Positions 58,448 to 64,000 of a DNA stretch of 64,000 nucleotides are shown piece after piece. A model generated the notes under the pieces. That model made no database searches. It was not told the origin of the DNA and saw only the letters and a list, made by a program, of their open reading frames with translations. This DNA is from Acuticoccus sp051016205 (GTDB lineage Bacteria > Pseudomonadota > Alphaproteobacteria > Rhizobiales > Amorphaceae). The stretch covers positions 5,518,001 to 5,582,000 of the forward strand of contig CP136534.1 in the NCBI GenBank assembly GCA_051016205.1. The letters run 5' to 3'. Position numbers and translations under genes: made by a program. How positions within the stretch are numbered: the first letter of the stretch is position 1; the number at the start of each line of letters is the position of its first letter.

Positions 58448-60627
58448 CACCGCCGCTCCAGCATGTCGGCAAATTGAGCAAAGGGCACGGGGAAGGAATA
58501 CAAGTACCCTTGGGCATACCGGCAGCCGATCTCGCGCAACGCATCCTCCTGTTCAGCAGTTTCCACCCCTTCAGCGATCACGTGCAGGCCCATGGACTGG
58601 GCGATCTGGATGATCCCGCGCACGATGGCGCGCTTCCTGCGGTCGGTCTCGATGCCGAAGATGAACTGCTTGTCGATTTTGATTTCTTTGATGGGAAAGC
58701 TGGTGATGTGGATCAGCGAGGCGTAGCCCGTACCGAAATCATCCAGCGAGAACTCCACCCCGTTGGAGGCGAGATAGGACACTTTGTCGTGCAGTGTCTG
58801 GTCGTCAACGCCGATGATGACATCCTCGGTGATCTCGATGATGAAGTCGTTCGGCTGCAGGTTGCCTGAGCGGGTGCGCTCTAAGAATGTGTCCAAAAAA
58901 TCGTTGCGCAGGACCTCTGTGCGCGAGGCGTTGATGGACACGCGAAACGGGCGGCGCGCCACGTCCCTCAGCTTGGCCACATCTTCGATGACGGCATCAA
59001 GCACGGCGCGGCCGACGCGGCTGCCGATCTCGTGATCATCAAGGGCGTAGGTGAAGTCCTTCGCGTCCAACAGCATGTCGGGCGTCTGCCAGCGCACCAG
59101 CGCCTCAACGCCCACCACCTCGTTGGTCTCAATGTCCACCTGGGGCTGGTAGAAGGGCACGAACTCGCGCCGTGCCAGGCTGTCGCGGGCGCGATCGAGG
59201 ATGGTTTCGCGGCGCTTTGCGGCATCATCGGCAATGGTGCGGTCGAACACCACCACGGGGGTGTCCAGCTTGCGCTTGGCCTGGGCGGCGGCCATGTCGG
59301 CAGCGCGCACCAGCTCGTCCGGCGTGACGGCGTGGGTGGGGTAGAAGGCGACACCGCAACTCACCACAATGCCGCTGCCACCGGGATTGGCCTTTTGCAT
59401 CCTGTCGAACTCTTCCATCACCCGCGTCACCGCAGGCTCAAGGGAGGTCCAGTCGCTCACATCGTTGAGGAGAATGGCAAACTCGTTGATGGACACGCGC
59501 GCCAGGGTGTCACTCTCCCGGCTGATGGTGGCAAGGCGTGCGGCCACCTCCATCATGTGCTTGTCGGTGACGTTGTAGCCCGATCGCTCCGTCAGGCGGG
59601 CAAAGTCCGACACCTCGATGAGGACGAGGGCGAAAGAGCGCTCCTCGCGCTTGGCCTTGCGCATGGCGACCGCCAGCCTGTCCTCGAACAACAGGCGGTT
59701 GGGAAGGCTCGTCACAGGGTCGTGGTTGGCCGCCCACCACAAACGCCGCTCGGCGTTCATCTGGGTGGTGACGTCCTGGGTGATGCCGTAGATCTTGCGC
59801 CCGCTTGCGTCAGTGCGGGTGCGGCCGACGGTGCGCACGATCCGCCGCTCGCCGGAGGGGGTGCGCACGGGCATCGTCATGTCGAAATCGCTGCCCTCTG
59901 CGGCGGCCCGCTCAAAGGCAAGGGCAAGCTTTTCGCGCGCCGGCGAGGGGTAAAGGGACATCATCCTGTCCAGCGTCACCTCGCCACCAGGCTCAAGCCC
60001 GTGCATGAGGTAGACCTGATCGGACCACAACAGCCGGCCTGAGGCTCCCACCTGCTCCCACCCGCCCACGAGGCCAAGCTCCTCCACATGGGTGAGGAGG
60101 GATTCGGCCAGCTGCAGACTGATACGCTCCTCGCGCAGGTCATTGGCGCGGTAAAGGATGGGCAGGATCAAGACCGCGGCCCTGCGCAAAGGGTGAAGCG
60201 GTACCCCTCCCCCATTGCCCGGGGCGATGGCAAACACAACCGTCTCGGTCTCCGGAAACAACAGCGCGAAGGCCGTCTCGCCGGCAATGGCGGGCGCAAG
60301 GTCCACCTCCACAAGGCGGCTCGACTGGGCTTCGTCGTCCTCAAAGTCGAGCGCCTTCACGGCCTGCGTGATGGCGGTGATGACGCTGGATTGAACCGAC
60401 AGGGGAAGGTGCAGGAACTCGCTTGAAGCGCCACGCAAGGAATCATCGTCAAGGCCGATGGCACCGCACAGGCGCACGCCCAGCGTATCTCCCAGCACAT
60501 TGCAGGCCGAGGCACACAACTCGACGAACGGATCGTCGTTCGCACTCAATCCCAGCACTGTGCTTGTCCCCGGCTCGGAACGGTGTCCCGCGTGTCGATT
60601 CAACGCCACATGCAGCGCAGTGTCCAT
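58447..60627 (-). CDS. PAS-GGDEF-EAL protein, probable c-di-GMP phosphodiesterase with degenerate GGDEF
   Basis: 726 aa. N-terminal GAF-like region (about 1-190), PAS (about 195-300; GVQVRTPSGERR-like and GITQDVTTQMNAERRL), GGDEF (about 305-465) and EAL (about 475-720). The cyclase signature reads VSINEF instead of GGDEF, so diguanylate synthesis is unlikely. The EAL domain keeps VEALVRW, EITED, SLDDFGTGYASL, IKIDKQF, AEGVET and QGYLYS, so c-di-GMP hydrolysis is likely. No membrane segment. Co-translated with the acyl-CoA ligase; 18 bp after the HPr gene. Confidence 0.9.
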   Translation of the reverse strand: MDTALHVALNRHAGHRSEPGTSTVLGLSANDDPFVELCASACNVLGDTLGVRLCGAIGLDDDSLRGASSEFLHLPLSVQSSVITAITQAVKALDFEDDEAQSSRLVEVDLAPAIAGETAFALLFPETETVVFAIAPGNGGGVPLHPLRRAAVLILPILYRANDLREERISLQLAESLLTHVEELGLVGGWEQVGASGRLLWSDQVYLMHGLEPGGEVTLDRMMSLYPSPAREKLALAFERAAAEGSDFDMTMPVRTPSGERRIVRTVGRTRTDASGRKIYGITQDVTTQMNAERRLWWAANHDPVTSLPNRLLFEDRLAVAMRKAKREERSFALVLIEVSDFARLTERSGYNVTDKHMMEVAARLATISRESDTLARVSINEFAILLNDVSDWTSLEPAVTRVMEEFDRMQKANPGGSGIVVSCGVAFYPTHAVTPDELVRAADMAAAQAKRKLDTPVVVFDRTIADDAAKRRETILDRARDSLARREFVPFYQPQVDIETNEVVGVEALVRWQTPDMLLDAKDFTYALDDHEIGSRVGRAVLDAVIEDVAKLRDVARRPFRVSINASRTEVLRNDFLDTFLERTRSGNLQPNDFIIEITEDVIIGVDDQTLHDKVSYLASNGVEFSLDDFGTGYASLIHITSFPIKEIKIDKQFIFGIETDRRKRAIVRGIIQIAQSMGLHVIAEGVETAEQEDALREIGCRYAQGYLYSFPVPFAQFADMLERR

Positions 60628-60645
60628 GAGAGCGTGACTGTTTCC

Positions 60646-60921
60646 TTACTCAATTTCTCCGAACCCCGCATTCACAAGGTCGGTAATGGCCTGGGCCGCA
60701 GCGTCCGCATCACTGCCGTCCACCGACACTTCAATGGTGCTTCCGCAGGCGGCCGCGAGCATCAAAAGGCCCATGATGGAACGTCCGTCCACGGCGTGAC
60801 CGTCCTTGCGCACGGTGACGGCGGATGCGTAACCGTCCAGTTCCTGAACGAATTTGGCCGATGCGCGTGCGTGCAAGCCACGCCGGTTCACCATGGTCAG
60901 TGAAAGGGTTCGCTCGCCCAT
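60646..60921 (-). CDS. ptsH: HPr phosphocarrier (PTS-Ntr type)
   Basis: 91 aa. Phosphorylated His17 in RRGLHARAS and the regulatory Ser48 in DGRSIMGLLML, target of HprK. Passes phosphate from EI-Ntr to EIIA proteins. Eight bases after the EIIA gene in the chvIG-hprK block. Confidence 0.93.
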   Translation of the reverse strand: MGERTLSLTMVNRRGLHARASAKFVQELDGYASAVTVRKDGHAVDGRSIMGLLMLAAACGSTIEVSVDGSDADAAAQAITDLVNAGFGEIE

Positions 60922-60929
60922 CGCCCCCG

Positions 60930-61331
60930 CTAGCTTCCTGCAAGAACGTGGCTCGCCACGCTGATGTATTTGATGCCAGCTTCCTTCGCCGCAGCCACCG
61001 CTTCAGGCAGGGCCATGGTCATGCGGGCGCTGGAGAGTTTGACCAGCATGGGAAGATTGACCCCCGCAATCACCTCAACATTGCCTGAGGACATGACGGA
61101 GATGGCAAGGTTGGACGGGGTGCCGCCGAACATATCGGTGAGGATGACGACACCTTCGCCGCTATCCACCCGGGCAACGGCATCCAGGATGTCGGCCCTT
61201 CGCTGCTCAATGTCGTCGTCAGGCTCGATGGAGATGCCCTCCACCGCCTCCTGCGCCCCCACCACATGCTCTAACGCGGCGCGTAGTTCCTGCGCCAAAC
61301 GCCCATGGGTGACTAGAACGAGCCCAATCAT
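60930..61331 (-). CDS. manX: PTS EIIA-Man-type protein
   Basis: 133 aa. MIGLVLVTHGRLAQEL holds the phospho-acceptor His9; VVILTDMFGGTPSNLAI and VIAGVNLPMLVKL are typical of the EIIA-Man fold. No sugar-transport EIIBCD genes are present; in alphaproteobacteria it is a regulatory output of the PTS. Follows hprK after 124 bp. Confidence 0.92.
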   Translation of the reverse strand: MIGLVLVTHGRLAQELRAALEHVVGAQEAVEGISIEPDDDIEQRRADILDAVARVDSGEGVVILTDMFGGTPSNLAISVMSSGNVEVIAGVNLPMLVKLSSARMTMALPEAVAAAKEAGIKYISVASHVLAGS

Positions 61332-61455
61332 CTCTCATCCCTCAATCACGCCACCGGTCGCTGGCCGGCCCCGCACGGAACGTGGGGCGCTGTGGCGGCA
61401 AGTCGAGCGGGTGGGCGCGTGCGCGTCCGCCGATCGCGATTCGTGCCACACCCAT

Positions 61456-61938
61456 TTAGAGGTCGCGACGTTGCGCGGGCGTGTCGTGTGCCGTCAAGCC
61501 GCCACCGTCAACAAGGGCGCTCAACAGCAGAACGTTGATGGGCGTTGCCCTCTCGCTCAGCCCAACGCGCTGTAGGCCGATTCCTGCAATCTCAGCCACC
61601 GAGTCTTCACGTTTCGGCGCTCTGGTGACGCTGGAGGGATCCAACAGATCCACCAGCAGCGACACCACCGCCTGGCGCGCCACCTGGCAGCCGATGATGC
61701 CAATACCGCGCAGCTCCAACAGCTCCCGAAGGGCCTCAGGGGCGCTGGCGACAAGGCGCCCGTTCACAGCGCGCACATCGGTGCGATCGTCCGACAAGAG
61801 GCAGGCAAACCGACCCCTTGCGGCAAATGCCGACACCATCGCCGCCGCAAAAGAGGACTTGCCGCTGCCTGATGCGCCGCGGATCAGAACACCGCGCTCG
61901 CACAGGACGATGGTGCTGGCGTGGATGTTCTCCGTCAT
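61456..61938 (-). CDS. hprK: HPr kinase/phosphorylase, short alphaproteobacterial form
   Basis: 160 aa: only the C-terminal catalytic domain. Walker A GASGSGKSS at residues 21-29, SDDRTDV, and IAGIGLQRVGL near the end. Phosphorylates Ser48 of HPr. Lacks the N-terminal domain of Firmicutes enzymes, as usual in this class. ATG overlaps the chvG stop (ATGA). Confidence 0.92.
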   Translation of the reverse strand: MTENIHASTIVLCERGVLIRGASGSGKSSFAAAMVSAFAARGRFACLLSDDRTDVRAVNGRLVASAPEALRELLELRGIGIIGCQVARQAVVSLLVDLLDPSSVTRAPKREDSVAEIAGIGLQRVGLSERATPINVLLLSALVDGGGLTAHDTPAQRRDL

Positions 61939-63668
61939 TTCAGATCGGGCAGGCGGACGGTGAAGCGTGCGCCCGCCACATCGCGGTTCGGCACCAACGT
62001 GGTGCGGTAGCGATTCTCGGCGAAAATCTCACCATTGTGCGCCTCGACGATCTGCCGTGAGATGGCAAGCCCAAGGCCCGAGTTGTTGCCGAAGGACTGC
62101 TGCTCGGTCCGATCCGTATAAAACCGCTCGAAAATTCGCTCCATCACGTCTTCTTCAATGCCGGGCCCCTCATCGTCCACCACCACCTCGATGAAGGAGG
62201 CAACGCGGGCGATGGACACCGTCACCTGCCCACAGTCTGGGGTGAAGGAGCGCGCATTGTCGATGAGGTTCGCAAACACCTGGCCGAGCCGCCCGTCATT
62301 GCCCTGGACAACAAACCCTTTGGGTCCAGGCCTGCCGCGCACTGTCAGGCGCACGGTCTGATTGCGCTCTTCCGCCAGTTCGTTCTGACCGTCCACCACG
62401 CCCGACAGCAGCTGGTAGAGGTTGAAGCGGTGTTGGCGATGGCGGTTCAACTCCGCATCAAGCTTTGAAGCCTCGGAAATGTCGGAAATCAGCCTGTCGA
62501 TCCTTTGGACGTCGTGCTGGAGCACCTCCATCAGTCGCATCTTGGCTTTGTCGGTCTTTGCCAAGGGCAGCGTCTCAACGGCGCTGCGAATGGAGGTGAG
62601 GGGGTTCTTCAACTCGTGCGCCACCTCCCCGGCGAAGGCCTCGATGGCATCGATGCGGCTGTAAAGCGCCGTCGTCATGTCGTGCAGGGTGCGGCTCAGA
62701 TCGCCGATCTCGTCCGAGCGGCGCAGTTCGGGGATGGGCTGGTAGGCTCCCCCCTGGCTGATCCTCTCAGCGGCCCGTGCAAGGCGCGAGATGGGGCGCG
62801 AGATGGTTGCCGCAAGCAGGACCGACAGCAAGACCGCAACGCACGCGGCAATGGCAAACACCTTCATGATGGCAAGCTCTTCCGCCCGCGCTGCGGAGTT
62901 GATGATGCCAGGAAGGCTCGTCAGATGAAGGACGCCGAAGATTGTCTCACCACTTGCGATGGGGACGGCGACGGAGACGATAAGCTCCTGGTTCTCCGTC
63001 ACCCGCGGGCGGGCCGACTTTATCCCGCCGAAGGCCTCCACAACCTCAGAATAGTCCGTGGGCTCGCTTTGCCCCAGCGCGTCGTGCCCCGCCACAGGGC
63101 CGAATGCCATCAACCGGTCCCACGTGCGCTGAAGGGGGGTGCGTTCGCGCACCACGAGGGGCGGCAGAGGCGCAGTCGTCACATCCGTTGCGCTGCGCAG
63201 GGCGGTCTGGCTGTCCACCAGCATTTCCCGGTGAACGCCATAAAGGCGCACCCTGGTATCGGTGCCGTGAAGGGCTTGGGTGATGATGTTTTCAGCACGC
63301 AGCGTGTCGACGCTGGTGATCACCGGCGCAGTCCCCTCCTGACCTGCCTCGCTGGCGGTCGCCTCGACGTTGGTGCCGAGGGCAACGGAAATCAAAGGGT
63401 CCTCGTCGTCGGCCCCTTCGGCAATGGCGCGGGCAATGGTGTCGCCCTGGACGAGGAGTGAGCCCAGTTGCGCGTCCACAAGCCCTGAGCGGAACTGCGT
63501 CAGATAAAGGGTCGCGCCCAAGAGCAGCGACAAGCCCACCAGCATCACAACGATGATCTTCACCGCCAGACTGGTCAGCCCGAACGCCCAAAGGCGTGCC
63601 CGCCGCGGCATACGCTCCCCATAGCTCGGAGCGGCTGCGGTGGCGGGGAAGTCTCCTTCAATACTCAT
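61935..63668 (-). CDS. chvG: Sensor histidine kinase ChvG (BvrS/ExoS family)
   Basis: 577 aa. Membrane helix at about residues 33-56, periplasmic stimulus-sensing domain to about 265, second helix at about 270-292, HAMP, HisKA with FAGEVAHELKNPLTSIRSA (phospho-His), HATPase with LIDNARSFTP, DDEGPGIEED and GLGLAISRQIVEAH. Senses acid or envelope state in rhizobia, Agrobacterium and Brucella. ATG 63668 chosen; in-frame extension to 63707 is unsupported. Confidence 0.94.
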   Translation of the reverse strand: MSIEGDFPATAAAPSYGERMPRRARLWAFGLTSLAVKIIVVMLVGLSLLLGATLYLTQFRSGLVDAQLGSLLVQGDTIARAIAEGADDEDPLISVALGTNVEATASEAGQEGTAPVITSVDTLRAENIITQALHGTDTRVRLYGVHREMLVDSQTALRSATDVTTAPLPPLVVRERTPLQRTWDRLMAFGPVAGHDALGQSEPTDYSEVVEAFGGIKSARPRVTENQELIVSVAVPIASGETIFGVLHLTSLPGIINSAARAEELAIMKVFAIAACVAVLLSVLLAATISRPISRLARAAERISQGGAYQPIPELRRSDEIGDLSRTLHDMTTALYSRIDAIEAFAGEVAHELKNPLTSIRSAVETLPLAKTDKAKMRLMEVLQHDVQRIDRLISDISEASKLDAELNRHRQHRFNLYQLLSGVVDGQNELAEERNQTVRLTVRGRPGPKGFVVQGNDGRLGQVFANLIDNARSFTPDCGQVTVSIARVASFIEVVVDDEGPGIEEDVMERIFERFYTDRTEQQSFGNNSGLGLAISRQIVEAHNGEIFAENRYRTTLVPNRDVAGARFTVRLPDLK

Positions 63669-63716
63669 GGCGCAAGTGTGTGTTGTCGCGCGGCCGAAGC
63701 CGCGCACGCAAAGGGA

Positions 63717-64000
63717 CTACTCGTCCTTCAAACGATAGCCCACGCCGTACAACGTTTCGATCATCTCGAAGTCGTCGTCCACCTGCTTGAACTTCTTACG
63801 CAGCCGTTTGATGTGGCTGTCGATGGTCCTGTCGTCCACGTAGACGTGGTCGTCGTAGGCAGCATCCATGAGAGCGTTGCGGCTCTTCACCACACCTGGT
63901 CGCATCGCAAGGGCCTGAAGGATCAAGAACTCCGTCACCGTCAGGACCACGGGACGGCCCATCCAGGTGCAGGTATGACGCTCTGAATCCATCTGAAGAT
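63717..64000 (-). CDS. chvI: Response regulator ChvI, C-terminal part (truncated by window end)
   Basis: Only the last 94 or so residues are inside the window; the frame stays open to base 64000. The OmpR-type winged helix is complete: GRPVVLTVTEFLILQALA, VKSRNALMDAAY, VDDRTIDSHIKRLRKKF, IETLYGVGYRLKDE. Partner of ChvG, 48 bp upstream of it. Receiver domain lies beyond the window. Confidence 0.93.
   Translation of the reverse strand, partial: LQMDSERHTCTWMGRPVVLTVTEFLILQALAMRPGVVKSRNALMDAAYDDHVYVDDRTIDSHIKRLRKKFKQVDDDFEMIETLYGVGYRLKDE

Overview
The window is GC-rich, densely coded chromosomal DNA from an alphaproteobacterium, most likely of the order Hyphomicrobiales (Rhizobiales). Three gene orders support this: miaB-olsA-like/phoH/ybeY/corC/lnt/praR-like XRE/metK/trmB, the ArsR-methyltransferase/metF/metH operon, and chvI/chvG/hprK/EIIA-Man/HPr. 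I see no rRNA, tRNA, CRISPR array, insertion sequence or prophage.

Layout. 1-11.9 kb: an RTX serralysin-like protease, a membrane class III nucleotide cyclase, a mandelate-racemase-family enzyme, a secreted PHB-depolymerase-like esterase coupled to MepA, a DUF2461 protein, an orphan LivF-type ATPase, glycerate kinase, gpmA and DUF1330-dapB. 11.9-32 kb: housekeeping genes mutS, maeB, a GNAT-TrmB fusion, metK, a PraR-like regulator, lnt, corC, ybeY, phoH, miaB, a PlsC-type acyltransferase, rimI, tsaB and nfuA, then DUF427, an EEP-family phosphatase and DUF2794. 32-35.4 kb: htpG, then arsC-aqpS, an arsenate reductase paired with an aquaglyceroporin and lacking arsR and arsB.

35.5-39.2 kb: HpcH-type aldolase, FAD oxidoreductase, D-lyxose/D-mannose isomerase and PfkB kinase. 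39.2-47.7 kb: a catabolic island with two paralogous CE4/PuuE-like hydrolases on either side of a TRAP transporter and an XRE-cupin regulator, followed by an alpha/beta hydrolase, an isochorismatase-fold amidase and an ACMSD-like amidohydrolase. I read it as a candidate pathway for uptake and stepwise hydrolysis of a cyclic amide or imide. This is the best candidate for an undescribed system here. 47.9-51 kb: ppa, a TakP-like binding protein with its small TRAP permease but no large permease, and an MhpD-like protein with a signal peptide.

51-64 kb: methionine cycle operon (ArsR-methyltransferase, metF, metH) behind a clear palindromic operator candidate, an acyl-CoA ligase coupled to a PAS/GGDEF/EAL protein with a degenerate GGDEF, then the PTS-Ntr/ChvGI block, with chvI cut by the window end.

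Two dispersed non-coding repeat families occur between genes. One is a 105-bp double-palindrome element (two copies) whose TAGAGC ends supply the stop codons of neighbouring genes. The other is an element of about 110 bp that follows three genes, each time in the same relative orientation. Tight overlaps (ATGA, GTGA, TGATG) define most operons. All functions are inferred from recognised motifs by reading; no database search was run.
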